Shown in pieces: positions 33,753-44,000 of a DNA stretch of 62,043 nucleotides. Under the pieces are notes generated by a model that was given only the letters and a program-made list of their open reading frames with translations, did no database searches and was not told the DNA's origin. The stretch is from assembly GCF_000160575.1 (NCBI RefSeq), contig NZ_GG697128.1:256242-318284 (forward strand). Reading direction: 5' to 3'. Each line of letters begins with the position of its first letter. Positions within the stretch are counted from its first letter, which is position 1. This stretch comes from Weissella paramesenteroides ATCC 33313 (GTDB lineage Bacteria > Bacillota > Bacilli > Lactobacillales > Lactobacillaceae). Made by a program: the position numbers and the translations under genes.

Positions 33753-35174
33753 TTAATTCTTTTCTGCTTCTTCTTTACGTAAACGTTCCTCAAGTTGACG
33801 AACGATCTCAGCGTGCTTCTTTTCAGTCAACTTAACCTTGAACCAGTAAATAAGTACTGAGATGATAATCAAAGCGATTGGAATATAGAACATAAACAAG
33901 TTAAATGATTGCATACCAGCGGCAGTGATATCTTCAGGCTTTGCTGAACCAGTCATACCTGCAGCAACAGCGGCAATACCAACGATACCATTTGCAAAGG
34001 CACCAGCTAACTTGTCAATCATTGGACGTAGTGACAATGTCACTGATTCATTACGAACACCTAACTTCAATTGTCCATACTCAACAGAGTCAGTAATCGT
34101 CATCAAAACAACCAAGAACAAGATTGGATATGGTGAGAAGAACAACGTAATAGCTAGCAATACCAATGGCAAGCTATTTGATGAGAATAGGAATAGTGCA
34201 TAACCAACAAGCATGATGATTGCACCTGTCGTAAAGATCGTACGACGTGAGAAAAACTTTGATAATGTTGGGAAGATCGCAACGGCAATAATTCCTTCAA
34301 TAGCTGTAAAGATTCCAACTAAATAGAACTTGTCCCCTGCACCCATGACATACTTGAAGTAGTACAACAACATTGAATTAGTTGAAACGTAAGCTAGGGC
34401 GAACAAGAAGTATGACAATGCTTGCCACATCAATTGATCGTTCTTGGCTACGGCAGTAAAGATAGCCTTAATACCTGATTTTTCAGTGTTCTTACGGATG
34501 ATGTTATCTTCTTCTTTAGTTCCCCAAACCGTTAGCATAACACCAAGATAAGCAACAACAGCGATAACAATTGCGAACCAGAACCATCCAGTCTTAGTTT
34601 CAGCATGTGAACCAACAAATGCTAGTGAGAACATTGTTACCAAAGGAATAACAACAATTTGTACACCTTGTTGACCTAAGGTTGATCCGAAACGAGCAAT
34701 TGTTCCAAACTTTTCACGCTTCTTACTATCCAATGACAAGGCTGGTAACATTGACCAGAAAGCCACGTCCTTGAATGAATAGAAAGCATCCAAAGTAATG
34801 AATACAATTCCAAACAAGACAATGTATAGTACCGGGTGGCTAACGTTTAATCCACCAAAGTCGGTAAAGATAACAACCAATAGAATTGAACTGATTAATC
34901 CAGCAACAACCAACCATGGCTTAAACTTTCCCCAACGTGTACGTGTGTTATCAACAACACCACCAATAACTGGGTCGAAAATAATTTCTACAATACGAAG
35001 TGCAACAATCAAACCAGTGACCCAACCGATCATCCTGTCGTTAAACCCTGCATCCGAAGTGTTAAACAACTGACTTGTCACGAACATCATAAAGTATGTA
35101 CTTAATGTTGCATAAAATGCATCGTGACCAAAAGCTCCTGCCGCGTAGGACAAGTACTGTTTTACCTGTTTCAT
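33753..35174 (-). CDS. GPH-family sugar permease without IIA domain
   Basis: Sugar:cation symporter with about 12 membrane helices, 473 residues. It shares with the LacS-like protein at 19298 the N-terminal YATLSTYFMMFVTSQLF pattern and the GPH signature VDNTRTRWGKFKPW near 65. Other shared blocks are SVEYGQLKLGVRNESVTLSLRP and MIDKLAGAFANGIVG. It ends with a charged tail instead of a IIA domain, so HPr phosphorylation cannot control it directly. As the first gene of an operon with galK and galT, it is most likely a galactose (or galactoside) importer. The start at 35174 has GGAGGAATTAT; a frame seven codons longer was rejected. Confidence 0.9.
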   Translation of the reverse strand: MKQVKQYLSYAAGAFGHDAFYATLSTYFMMFVTSQLFNTSDAGFNDRMIGWVTGLIVALRIVEIIFDPVIGGVVDNTRTRWGKFKPWLVVAGLISSILLVVIFTDFGGLNVSHPVLYIVLFGIVFITLDAFYSFKDVAFWSMLPALSLDSKKREKFGTIARFGSTLGQQGVQIVVIPLVTMFSLAFVGSHAETKTGWFWFAIVIAVVAYLGVMLTVWGTKEEDNIIRKNTEKSGIKAIFTAVAKNDQLMWQALSYFLFALAYVSTNSMLLYYFKYVMGAGDKFYLVGIFTAIEGIIAVAIFPTLSKFFSRRTIFTTGAIIMLVGYALFLFSSNSLPLVLLAITLFFSPYPILFLVVLMTITDSVEYGQLKLGVRNESVTLSLRPMIDKLAGAFANGIVGIAAVAAGMTGSAKPEDITAAGMQSFNLFMFYIPIALIIISVLIYWFKVKLTEKKHAEIVRQLEERLRKEEAEKN

Positions 35175-35221
35175 AATATAATTCCTCCAAAGCACATCTG
35201 TGCATATCTACATTATTAATG

Positions 35222-35243
35222 ATAAAGCGCTTTCAAAATTATA
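35222..35243 (-). promoter_or_regulatory. gal operon -10 box and cre-like site
   Basis: A minus-strand TATAAT (35238-35243) is followed within 2 bp by TTGAAAGCGCTTTAT (near 35222-35236), one mismatch from cre, which would lie over the transcription start. No good -35 is visible, so an activator such as the neighbouring AraC protein may be needed. Confidence 0.5.
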
Positions 35244-35316
35244 TTTGCTTAATTTGAACCAAAAAAAAGGACAAATTGAAATTATGCTCACTTTGTTTCA
35301 AATTGATTTTTTGTCA

Positions 35317-36132
35317 TTATGTTTGCCATTTTCTAAAATTAAGTGGTGTTACGCCAGTTTCTCGCTTAAAAATTCGACTGAAATATGCGGCATCACGAAA
35401 GCCACTTTCGTTGGCAACAGCGACAACGCGCAGATGTTTTTGAGAAACTAATAATTTCTTAGCATGGCTAATCCTAATTTGAAGTAAGTACTCTTGTGGG
35501 CTCAGATGCATAATTTTTTGAAACACCCGATCTAAATATTGTGGTGTCACATTTAAATGTTTTGCGACTGATGTAATCGTCAATTGTGTCGCAAAATTTT
35601 CAGACATATAGGTCATAGCTGGTTTAACATAGCAAATAAAATCAGGATGATTAACATTGACATGATATGATTCTTCACGTCCCAATGATAACAGTAGATA
35701 ATACGATAAAGCTGATACCCATTCATTATCGACTGGATTTGAGTCTAATGTTGCAATAATCTTTTCCACTTGCTGGACAAACTCAACCCCTCTTTCAGGA
35801 GGGATATAGACATAATCGTGATTCATCATTTGTTGATTAAAATCATCCGCAAATTTTCCTTGGAAAGTCACAAAAATCACTTCCCACGGCTCATTGATAT
35901 TAGCTGATTCATAGCGATGGGCAACGCCAGGAGATACTAATACACCTGCTTTTTCTGGTAAAACCAAGTGTGTATCACCAATCCAAAAGTCACCAACCCC
36001 TTTCTCGGTTTGCAACCAATGAAAGTGTGGAAATCCCTGATATCTAATAATTTGATCCTGTGGCCATTCGGCACCGATATGTTCAACTGTGACCGGAAAA
36101 TCATTAGCATCTAAATTAAAATAGGCACGCAT
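35317..36132 (-). CDS. AraC-family transcriptional regulator
   Basis: The 271 residues have an N-terminal cupin sugar-sensing domain (FPHFHWLQTEKGVGDFWIG, LVSPGVAHRYES near 40-75) and a C-terminal double helix-turn-helix: FATQLTITSVAKHLNVTPQYLDRVFQK near 180, then VAVANESGFRDAAYFSRIFKRETGVTP near 240. This layout is typical of activators of sugar uptake and hydrolase genes. It lies 142 bp upstream of the gal operon on the same strand and is divergent from the oxidoreductase gene at 36334. GAGGAAAATAT precedes the start. Galactose-responsive control of galPKT is an inference from position. Confidence 0.9.
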   Translation of the reverse strand: MRAYFNLDANDFPVTVEHIGAEWPQDQIIRYQGFPHFHWLQTEKGVGDFWIGDTHLVLPEKAGVLVSPGVAHRYESANINEPWEVIFVTFQGKFADDFNQQMMNHDYVYIPPERGVEFVQQVEKIIATLDSNPVDNEWVSALSYYLLLSLGREESYHVNVNHPDFICYVKPAMTYMSENFATQLTITSVAKHLNVTPQYLDRVFQKIMHLSPQEYLLQIRISHAKKLLVSQKHLRVVAVANESGFRDAAYFSRIFKRETGVTPLNFRKWQT

Positions 36133-36333
36133 ATATTTTCCTCACTTTGTTCTTAGTAATGTCACTATTCATGATATCTCCACTATCGAATTTGATACTT
36201 ATATAATTAGACATCTACTCATTATTTTAGCTTATTACTGATATTTTTCATAATTTTGATTTGTGCAATTTGCTTTTTTTAATTTTTACTTACAAAATGT
36301 AATTAAATAGTATTATTAATTGGGAGGTTTTTT

Positions 36334-36990
36334 ATGACTAAAGTTGGTATTATTGGTGCTACTGGTATGGCGGGTTCAGCAACATTTAAAGCTGCTCAAA
36401 ACGCTGGTCTTGATGTCACAGCTATTGTCCGCAATGCCGATAAGGCAAAACAAAATTTAGGTTCCGATATTCAAATTCTCGAAACCGATGCTTTTAATTT
36501 AACAAAATCTGATTTAGAGCAATTTGATGTCGTTGTAGATGCTTTTGCAACCGCACCAGAACAGGCCTATCTGCATACAGATTTAGCGGCACATTTAGTT
36601 GCTGTACTTCGTGAAACAGATTCACCACGGTTAATCTTTATTTTGGGTGCCGGTAGCTCATTTGTTGGCAATGTTGAGCAACGCCACTATGCCTATGATG
36701 ATATCAAAGCTGATCCAAACAATGCTGCTTGGCAAAGCATTCCAGAAAACCAACTATATGAGTTGAATTTCTTAAAGGACGTTAAAAATGTTAACTGGAC
36801 TGGTATTTCTCCAGGACAACTATTTGTCCCAGGAGAGTTAGCAACAAAAATACTTTATGGTAAAGATGACATGCTATTTGATGAACAGGGACGTTCACAA
36901 ACAACTAGTGAGACAATGGCCAAGGCCATTATTGACGAAATCATTACCCCCGCTCATAAGCAAGAGCGTTTTATCGTAACAAACGGTTAA
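36334..36990 (+). CDS. NAD(P)-binding Rossmann-fold protein (SDR a / NmrA-like)
   Basis: A 218-residue atypical short-chain dehydrogenase-like protein. The N-terminal dinucleotide-binding motif is GIIGATGMAGSATF (G-x-x-G-x-x-G) at 5-18. It is followed by AIVRNADKA, VVVDAFATAP near 70 and LIFILGAGSSF near 105. It resembles the BVR-B/YhfK group of flavin reductase or epimerase-like proteins often called NAD(P)H-binding protein. There is no clear Tyr-x3-Lys catalytic pair. GGGAGG lies 7 nt before the ATG. It is monocistronic, divergent from the AraC gene. A short inverted repeat TTACA-AAA-TGTAA (36290-36302) lies in its promoter region. Confidence 0.8.
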   Translation: MTKVGIIGATGMAGSATFKAAQNAGLDVTAIVRNADKAKQNLGSDIQILETDAFNLTKSDLEQFDVVVDAFATAPEQAYLHTDLAAHLVAVLRETDSPRLIFILGAGSSFVGNVEQRHYAYDDIKADPNNAAWQSIPENQLYELNFLKDVKNVNWTGISPGQLFVPGELATKILYGKDDMLFDEQGRSQTTSETMAKAIIDEIITPAHKQERFIVTNG

Positions 36991-37016
36991 AATTTAATTA
37001 TCTTTCGGGATACAAT

Positions 37017-37050
37017 AAAGGTTGGAACAAAAGTAAATGTTCCAACCTTT
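37017..37050. terminator. Bidirectional terminator, repeat-family type
   Basis: AAAGGTTGGAACA (37017-37029) pairs with TGTTCCAACCTTT (37038-37050), a perfect 13-bp stem. It serves the convergent genes ending at 36990 and 37116. Confidence 0.9.
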
Positions 37051-37112
37051 TTTAGTTAAAAATGTCTTAATTATAAGCGTACAAATTTTATAGCATAAAT
37101 AGCTTTTGTCAC
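37051..37112 (-). repeat. Dispersed intergenic repeat, core-deleted copy
   Basis: Read on the minus strand it has the element's start (GACAAAAG) joined directly to the post-core linker (TTTATGCTAT and the AT-rich stretch), then the hairpin at 37017-37050. The palindromic core is absent. It begins 4 bp after the stop of the minus-strand transporter gene. Confidence 0.6.
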
Positions 37113-37115
37113 ACT

Positions 37116-38222
37116 CTATCCAATGGCTAGTATTAAAAATCCCAATAAGATAAAAATAATTAGCAATAATAAATTAATAGTCATTAACCTAAGCGAGAAA
37201 TTGTCATTTTTCTCCCCAACTTGTCGCCGATATTGACGCCATGCCAACAAATTAGCCAATGAGGCAATAAGTGTGCCTAGCCCACCAATTGAAACACCTA
37301 GATACACTGCATATACGCGATTAGTAAATGCACTCAATAAAACAGCTGCTGGTACATTACTAATAAATTGACTAAGTATCACCCCTGAAATAAATGATCC
37401 GTTAACCGTTTGCGTAAGTCCTTTAAATAACGAGACAATCATTGGTATGCGACTTAGTACACCCACAATTAAAAATAATTCAATAAATAAAATAATAATG
37501 CCATAGTCTACGTGCAAAAAACTTTTTCTATTAATGATTAGAGTTAAGACAATACTGACTAATAATGAAACCATAATGGGTACCAAGTGTAACAAACCCG
37601 CTAAAACAACTAGACTACCAACAACTAACAAAATCGTTTGTTTGGTCCTAATAACTGGTAAATCAAGGGTTAATTGTTCTAGACTTTCTGAGCGAAAAAA
37701 CAAACTACTTAGCAGCACAAGCATCAAACTAATTAATCCCAGTGGTAGTGACATCTGAAAAAAGGAACCGATTTGTAAATGATAATGACTACTTAGGTAG
37801 ATATTCTGCGGATTACCAAAAGGTGTCACGGAGCTACCTAAATTAGCAAACACTGTTAATAAAATGATTGGTAGGACCGCTTTAACATGAATTTTTTGTG
37901 CAATAACTACAAAGATAGGAATAAATGTGATGATGGCCACATCATTTGTTAAAAACATCGCACTAAAGAAAACTAATAGAAATACAGTTAGTTGCACTTG
38001 CCGTGTGGTTTGGCACTTTCTAATAATTGAAATTGCGATATATTTCAACAGCCCCTCTTCTTCATATAGGTTGATGACAATCATTAATGACAGCAATGCA
38101 AGTATCGTTTGCATGTCAATGTCTTGTAACTGAATGTTGCCAAAAAACAAACTGATGATGAACAACGCTGTCGTTACCCACAATGTACGATCGTTGAGAA
38201 TTTTATAAATGAGTGTCTGCAT
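37116..38222 (-). CDS. ArsB/NhaD/SLC13-type ion transporter
   Basis: A 368-residue membrane protein with about ten helices, belonging to the ion transporter superfamily that includes ArsB, CitMHS and DASS carriers. Two pseudo-repeated blocks are visible: MFLTNDVAIITFIPI near 90 with SVTPFGNPQNIYL near 132, and a second half with FISNVPAAVLLSAF near 287 followed by GGLGTLIASLANLLAW near 312. The NPQN and S-x-x-P-A-A elements are typical membrane re-entrant loops. It is shorter than ArsB (about 430). The transported ion cannot be assigned; no ars genes are near. AAGGAAAAT precedes the start. Confidence 0.8.
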   Translation of the reverse strand: MQTLIYKILNDRTLWVTTALFIISLFFGNIQLQDIDMQTILALLSLMIVINLYEEEGLLKYIAISIIRKCQTTRQVQLTVFLLVFFSAMFLTNDVAIITFIPIFVVIAQKIHVKAVLPIILLTVFANLGSSVTPFGNPQNIYLSSHYHLQIGSFFQMSLPLGLISLMLVLLSSLFFRSESLEQLTLDLPVIRTKQTILLVVGSLVVLAGLLHLVPIMVSLLVSIVLTLIINRKSFLHVDYGIIILFIELFLIVGVLSRIPMIVSLFKGLTQTVNGSFISGVILSQFISNVPAAVLLSAFTNRVYAVYLGVSIGGLGTLIASLANLLAWRQYRRQVGEKNDNFSLRLMTINLLLLIIFILLGFLILAIG

Positions 38223-38252
38223 ACGCTATTTTCCTTATTATTTTTAGCATAA

Positions 38253-38286
38253 AAAGGTTGGAACAGCTGCTTTTGTTCCAACCTTT
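38253..38286. terminator. Terminator of the cyclopropane synthase gene, repeat-family type
   Basis: AAAGGTTGGAACA (38253-38265) pairs with TGTTCCAACCTTT (38274-38286). It is preceded by TTTTTAGCATAA, the end of the repeat linker, so it is a linker-plus-hairpin remnant of the dispersed repeat. Confidence 0.88.
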
Positions 38287-38319
38287 ATAAATCATTTTAT
38301 TCTATCATACATGCAAGAT

Positions 38320-39510
38320 TTAATCTCTGGCTGTCATGAAGGCACGATTCATTGGCAATCCTTGACCTGAAGCACCCTTTGTCATTAAGAATTGCATGAC
38401 ATCAATGTTACCGGCTTCAAATGAAGCTGCACAAGCCTGCAAATACAGATCCCACATACGAGCAAATTCTTCACCATATTCACTAATCGTTTCATCATAA
38501 ACTTTATGATAATTCTCAGTCCAGTGTTCTAGCGTTTTTTGATAGTGTCGCCGCAATGGTTCAATATCGTCCAATTGCAAGCCAGCGTCTAAGACGTGTG
38601 TCACATTCTCAGCTATATTTGGAATATAACCACCTGGGAAAATGTACTTTTCAATAAATGGATCCACACCTGCCCCATAATGTTGCCCTGTAATACCATG
38701 AATTAATGCCCGACCATTTGGTACCAAATATTTCGCAACATCTTTAAAGTACTCACCCAAGTTTTCCTTACCAACATGCTCAAACATACCCACAGACGTG
38801 ACATAGTCAAACTGTTGGTCAATGTCACGGTAATCCTTTAGCATAACATGTACTTTATCTTCCAAGCCTAATTCCTTTACTTGTTGCAAGGTATAGGCAT
38901 ATTGCTCCTCAGAAAGTGTCACACCGTAACTTTCTAACCCATACTCTTGGGCAGCAGTAATAATAAGCGTTCCCCAACCTGAACCAATATCAAGCAATGT
39001 CTTGCCTGGTTCACTATTTAACTTATCCAAAATGTGATGTACTTTGGCAATTTGTGCCTCTTCAAGCGTCATATCATCACGCGCCCAGTAGGCACATGAA
39101 TAAGTCATCGTATCATCTAACCATTTTCTATAAAAATCATTACCAATATCATAATGACTTTGAATATCTTCTTTAGATGTTTCTTTATCATGCGAAGAAG
39201 TAAACTTGCTGATCAATGATCCTGTGAACCCACTTTGATCGGTTAAGAAGCTATCTGCTTGTCGATACGCTGCGGTGACAAGATCTTGAATGCTACCATC
39301 AATTTCAATATCACGTTTCATATATGCTTCAGCTAGCTCTAATGTTGGCACCTTCGCCATCCGTTTTAAATCAAGTTTCTTATTGAATGTAATATGAATT
39401 TGTGGCAGCCCATCACCATAATTTTCAGTCTTGCCATCCCAGTATGTCACCATGATTGGCATATCAAACGCACTTGCAAGAAGCTTATTTAAAACCTTTT
39501 TTTGTAACAT
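38320..39510 (-). CDS. cfa: Cyclopropane-fatty-acyl-phospholipid synthase
   Basis: Adds a methylene group from S-adenosylmethionine across the double bond of membrane phospholipid acyl chains, a stress and acid adaptation. The 396 residues include the lipid-binding N-terminal part. They then show the family signature [21 protein letters not shown] near 125-145, with SCAYW, the SAM motif [11 protein letters not shown] near 175, [14 protein letters not shown] near 250 and [14 protein letters not shown] near 285. The last Cys/Glu/His active-site region looks intact. The start lies 7 nt after AGGTG. It is monocistronic, 90 bp upstream of the ion transporter on the same strand with a terminator between. 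Confidence 0.95.
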   Translation of the reverse strand: MLQKKVLNKLLASAFDMPIMVTYWDGKTENYGDGLPQIHITFNKKLDLKRMAKVPTLELAEAYMKRDIEIDGSIQDLVTAAYRQADSFLTDQSGFTGSLISKFTSSHDKETSKEDIQSHYDIGNDFYRKWLDDTMTYSCAYWARDDMTLEEAQIAKVHHILDKLNSEPGKTLLDIGSGWGTLIITAAQEYGLESYGVTLSEEQYAYTLQQVKELGLEDKVHVMLKDYRDIDQQFDYVTSVGMFEHVGKENLGEYFKDVAKYLVPNGRALIHGITGQHYGAGVDPFIEKYIFPGGYIPNIAENVTHVLDAGLQLDDIEPLRRHYQKTLEHWTENYHKVYDETISEYGEEFARMWDLYLQACAASFEAGNIDVMQFLMTKGASGQGLPMNRAFMTARD

Positions 39511-39604
39511 CTCTTTTCACACCTCGCAATAAAAATATACTTCTATTGTATACCCTGGTGTCAAGTTTTGCTGATTAACTGCTTTAAAAAACATTTTTAT
39601 GCAA

Positions 39605-39640
39605 AAAAAGAGTATCCACAATAAAGCGGATACTCTTTTT
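39605..39640. terminator. Terminator of the rpmG-rpsN operon
   Basis: AAAAAGAGTATCC (39605-39617) pairs with GGATACTCTTTTT (39628-39640), a perfect 13-bp stem 18 bp after the rpsN stop. Confidence 0.92.
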
Positions 39641-39657
39641 GCTTTATGGTAAAAATT

Positions 39658-39927
39658 TTACCATGAAGCCTTCTTAACACCAGGAATTTGACCCTTGTGT
39701 GCCAAGTCACGGAAGTTCAAACGTGACATACCAAACTCACGCATGTATGCACGTGGACGACCATCAATCTTGTCACGACGGTGGATACGAACAGGTGAAG
39801 CGTTGCGAGGCAACTTTGACAACCCAACGTAATCACCAGCAGCCTTTAGTTCAGCACGCTTTGCAGCGTACTTCTCTACAGTTGCTTCGATCTTCTTTTC
39901 CTTAGCGATCTTTGACTTTTTAGCCAT
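39658..39927 (-). CDS. rpsN: 30S ribosomal protein S14, zinc-independent form
   Basis: Small-subunit ribosomal protein near the head of the 30S particle. The 89-residue length and the lack of any cysteine identify the long, zinc-free (C-minus) paralogue; the zinc-binding form is 61 residues with two CxxC pairs. The conserved C-terminal [20 protein letters not shown] block is present. It overlaps closely with rpmG: its ribosome binding site AAGGAGG lies inside the last rpmG codons and its ATG is 2 bp beyond the rpmG stop, so translation is coupled. C-minus paralogues often support growth under zinc limitation. Confidence 0.96.
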   Translation of the reverse strand: MAKKSKIAKEKKIEATVEKYAAKRAELKAAGDYVGLSKLPRNASPVRIHRRDKIDGRPRAYMREFGMSRLNFRDLAHKGQIPGVKKASW

Positions 39928-39929
39928 GA

Positions 39930-40079
39930 TTACTTTACCTCCTTGAACACAGTAACGCGACGCAACTTTGGAGAATACTTCTTTAACTCCAAACGGTCTG
40001 GCGTGTTACGACGGTTCTTAGAAGTCAAGTAGATACGCTCACCAGTTTCGGCGGCTTCTAATAAAATGTTAATGCGCAT
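39930..40079 (-). CDS. rpmG: 50S ribosomal protein L33, zinc-independent form
   Basis: A 49-residue ribosomal protein reading [17 protein letters not shown], then [19 protein letters not shown] and ending FKEVK. No cysteine is present, whereas zinc-binding L33 has two CxxC motifs, so this is the C-minus paralogue. The ATG at 40079 has AAGGAG 9 nt upstream. Another ATG two codons earlier is too close to that site. It forms a two-gene operon with the zinc-free rpsN, with only 2 bp between. A structured leader (40104-40160) and a promoter (40206-40234) precede it. Confidence 0.95.
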   Translation of the reverse strand: MRINILLEAAETGERIYLTSKNRRNTPDRLELKKYSPKLRRVTVFKEVK

Positions 40080-40103
40080 TAACATAACTCCTTGAATTTA
40101 TTT

Positions 40104-40160
40104 GTAGGGTGCCCCCTACCACTAATTTGAACGACAGGATTAGCTGCATTGGGCTAATCC
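40104..40160 (-). promoter_or_regulatory. Structured leader of the rpmG-rpsN operon
   Basis: On the minus-strand RNA two hairpins precede the ribosome binding site: GGATTAG/CTAATCC (40137-40143 with 40154-40160), and a 6-bp GTAGGG/CCCTAC stem closed by a GGCA tetraloop (40104-40119). This could be an autoregulatory ribosomal-protein leader; the ligand is unknown. Confidence 0.5.
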
Positions 40161-40205
40161 CCAAGCTTGCGCCGTTACAATATAGCTAGTAAATTACAAA
40201 TAATT

Positions 40206-40234
40206 ATATTACACACATTTTCAATAAATAGCAA
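40206..40234 (-). promoter_or_regulatory. Promoter of the rpmG-rpsN operon
   Basis: Minus-strand TTGCTA (40229-40234), 17-bp spacer, TAATAT (40206-40211). Confidence 0.5.
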
Positions 40235-40273
40235 GCATTTTGAACCAAAAAAATTAAATTTTTCTTTTGATCA

Positions 40274-40906
40274 TTAAGATTCCGCTAGTCGCATAAAATA
40301 CCAACTCAAGAATCCCATTGCCACTGCCAATATATCATTGGCCATCACATCTAAAAAGCCATGAATTGGCCATCCCAACAACGTCACGACATAAGATAGG
40401 AAATTAAATAAAACATACAGAATACCTAGTAATGTCAATGCATTGCGGAGCGATTCGAAACGATTCTTTCTTGCTGATTTTCCTAATTGAATCATTGCAA
40501 ATGCCATAATAATTATTAGCAAACCAAATACAATATCACGTATCGACACGGGTGTTGTCGTAATCACAACGTCAATTGAAATGGGCCATACAAATTGCAA
40601 CAATAGCCAAACTAACCAAGAAAGAGTTAACACCCTTAAATCTCGATCAAATGTCGCTTTTTTGGTTGCTAAGGCGTATCTAATGAGTGCAATGAGCGTA
40701 ACTAATACCAAGCCACCAGCAACTAATTGTAATGTTTTAAAGACATATTCATAAGGCGTTCCCTTGGCTGTTAACATCGCCAGAGGAAATTGACTAATTT
40801 TATACGTTGGCCAAACAATTGTTCCTAAAACACTTTGTAAGATTAATAGGAGACTACCAACCATCCCCGCTCCCACAGTAATTTTTTTCTGCCACCACGG
40901 CTGCAT
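40274..40906 (-). CDS. Hypothetical polytopic membrane protein
   Basis: A 210-residue protein with six clear hydrophobic helices, spaced at about 12-32, 55-77, 88-108, 117-137, 155-178 and 188-206. It has a short N-terminal MQPWWQKK. It resembles DUF998-type small membrane proteins in size and spacing, but I cannot place it in a family. I chose the start at 40906 because AAGGAG lies 7 nt upstream; the open frame runs 15 codons further. It lies about 145 bp downstream of pyc on the same strand with a strong terminator between, so it is probably expressed from its own promoter. Confidence 0.65.
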   Translation of the reverse strand: MQPWWQKKITVGAGMVGSLLLILQSVLGTIVWPTYKISQFPLAMLTAKGTPYEYVFKTLQLVAGGLVLVTLIALIRYALATKKATFDRDLRVLTLSWLVWLLLQFVWPISIDVVITTTPVSIRDIVFGLLIIIMAFAMIQLGKSARKNRFESLRNALTLLGILYVLFNFLSYVVTLLGWPIHGFLDVMANDILAVAMGFLSWYFMRLAES

Positions 40907-40940
40907 GATGATCTCCTTATCTTGATAAATTTTTATAAAT

Positions 40941-41039
40941 AAAAAGAGCAAAGAGCTCTTACACCAATATAACGAATTTTTTTCTAGGCAGCAAGCCTGT
41001 TTCGTTAGTCATTTAGTAGAATGCCCTTTACTCTTTTTT
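40941..41039 (-). terminator. Large nested terminator structure after pyc
   Basis: An outer stem AAAAAGAG-CAAAG / CTTT-A-CTCTTTTT (40941-40953 with 41026-41038) encloses a TAACGAA/TTCGTTA stem and an inner AGGC/GCCT hairpin around 40986-40997. The minus strand ends in a T run. It lies 12 bp after the pyc stop codon. Confidence 0.6.
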
Positions 41040-41050
41040 GTTGTTTAATG

Positions 41051-44000
41051 CTAGGCTGGCTCAATCTCCAAAAGTAAGTCACCACCGTCTACCATATCTT
41101 CTGCAGATACATAAACTTGTTTGATGGTTCCATTAAATGGTGCTTGAACAGTCGTTTCCATCTTCATTGCTTCAGTAACAAGCAACGTGTCACCTTGCTT
41201 GACACTTTGACCATTTTCAACATTGACTGACAAGACACTTCCTGCCATAGTTGCACCAATTTCATGTTCATTTGATGGTTCAGCTTTTCGACGAACAACA
41301 GTCGTTGTTTGAATACTTGCATCCTGAACATCAACTTCAAGTGGCGTACCATTCACATCAAAGTACAATGTGCGGATACCATCAACATTTGGCTCACCAA
41401 TTTCTTCAAGCTGGAAGATAACCGTTTGGCCTTCACCCATTTTAACATCAATACGCTCGCCTAAGCGCATACCTTGGAAGAAGGTTGGCGTATCTAGTAC
41501 AGTCATTGGACCAAATTTATCATTATTAGTCATATAATCCAAAAAGACCTTTGGATAGAGAATATATGAAATGACTTCCTCAGCGGTTGGTTGTCGGTGT
41601 ATTTTTTCTTTCAAAGCTGCTTCTTCAGTTGCAAAATCAGCCGGTGCCGTTAATTCACCCGGACGTACTGTAATCGGCTTTTGTCCCTTCAAAACAACCT
41701 TTTGCAAATCCTTTGGGAAACCTCCAACCGGCTGACCCAAATCGCCAGCAAAGAAATCAATAACCGATTGTGGGAAATCAATTGATTGTCCATTAGCTAA
41801 CACCTTTTCTGGCGTTAAATCATTTTGCACCATGAACAATGCCATGTCACCAACAACCTTAGATGAAGGGGTTACCTTGATAATGTCACCAAACATCTGA
41901 TTAACTGTCACATACATCTTCTTAACATCGTTCCAACGATCTCCCAGACGCAATGCCTGCGCTTGTTGTTGCAAATTAGAGTATTGACCACCCGGCATTT
42001 CGACCTCAAAGATATCCGTCTGCGTACCAGCTGTTTCGCTCATAAAGTCCCGATAATATGGTCTTACCCCAGTCCAGTAATCATTGATTCGATTGGCTGC
42101 ATGAATGTCTAACTCTGGCTGACGATCATGTCCTGTCAAAGAGTAGTAGACTGCACCCATTGATGGTTGTGATGTTGCACCTGAGAATGCTGACATCGCA
42201 ACATCAATGACATCAACCCCTGCATCAACGGCTCGTGCATAAGTGTATACACCGTTTCCAGTTGTATCGTGGGTGTGTAAATGAATTGGTACATCAACCT
42301 TATCCTTCAACGCACTTACCAATTGATAAGCAGCTTCTGGCTTTAATAGTGCAGCCATGTCTTTAATGGCAATGATGTGTGCACCCGCATCAACTAATTC
42401 TTGTGCAAAGTCCGTATAATACTTTAAATTATATTTCGTCCTTGATGGATCTAAAATATCACCCGTGTAAGCCATTGCGACTTCTGCTAACTTATTATTA
42501 TCGCGGACATACTGGATAGACTTTTCCATCTGTGGCAACCAGTTTAAACTATCGAAAATACGGAAGACATCCATACCATTAGTAGCTGACAATCTAATAA
42601 ATTCTTCTAGAACATTATCTGGATAGTTTTGATAGCCAACCGCATTTGAACCACGGAACAACATTTGCGTTAGTGTTCGTGGCATTTTCTTTCTCAAAAT
42701 ACGTAAACGCTCCCAAGGATCCTCACCTAAGAAACGATAAGCTGTATCAAAAGTTGCTCCACCCCACATCTCACTTGAAAACAAGTTTGGCAAGGCAAGT
42801 TGTGAATCAGCTGCGATTGCTGCCATATCCTTGGTACGTAATCGTGTCGCAAATAATGATTGATGAGCATCACGCATCGTTGTATCCGTCAGCAATACTT
42901 TATCCTGTTGCTTTAACCAATCAACGACACCATCTGGTCCCTTAGCATCTAAAACGTCCTTAGCCGTTACTAACTTCTCAGGTAGTGTTGTTTGCTGCGT
43001 TGACTCATAGTGTGTTGTGGTATATATCTTTGGTCGATCACGATCTAAACCAGGGAAGCCATTAACAGTCGTTTCAGCGACATACCGCAATACTTTACGC
43101 TCTGGATCTTTGTCTGGCAAGATTTCGAATAGTTCTGGATGGTTATCGACAAATGTTGTTGGTGCATCTGCTGCTCTAAATGTTGGGTGAGCATAAACGT
43201 TTTTCAAAAATGGAATATTTGTTTTGACACCACGGATAACAAATTCATTTAATGCACGTTGCATTTTATCAACTGCAGCAGCAAAATCAGATCCATGTGT
43301 TATCAGTTTAACAAGTAGCGAGTCAAAATAAGGTGTCACCGTGGCACCTGCATAAACATTTCCCGCATCCAAGCGAACACCTGTACCACCTGGCGAACGA
43401 TACCAGTCAATTTTACCCGTATCAGGCATGAAGTTATTTGCTGGATCTTCTGTTGTAATACGTGATTGAATGGCCACACCAACTGCGTGTAATTGATCTT
43501 GTTCAGGAATACTTAATGGTGCCTCATGCAAGCCATATCCTTGGGCAATCAATAATTGTGATTTTACAATATCAATACCCGTCACTTCTTCTGTCACGGT
43601 ATGTTCAACTTGCACACGTGGGTTAACTTCAATGAAATAAAAATTATCACCTTCAACTAAGAACTCAACTGTTCCAGCACTTTGATAGTGAACACTACGC
43701 ATCAACCGTAATGCAGCATCTTGAATACGTTGGCGCATAGCCACAGAAACTGAAACCGCTGGTGCAAATTCAATAATCTTTTGGTGACGACGTTGAATTG
43801 ATGAGTCGCGTTCGAACAGATGCATCACTTCACCTTGTTCATCCGCCAAAATTTGAATCTCAACGTGCTTTGGATCACGCAAATACTTTTCCAAGTATAT
43901 ATCTGGCTTACCAAAACTTTGCTTAGCTTCAGATGCGGCACGTTCAAAAGCTTCTTTTAGCTCCTCTTCGTGTTCTACCACACGCATACCACGACCACCA

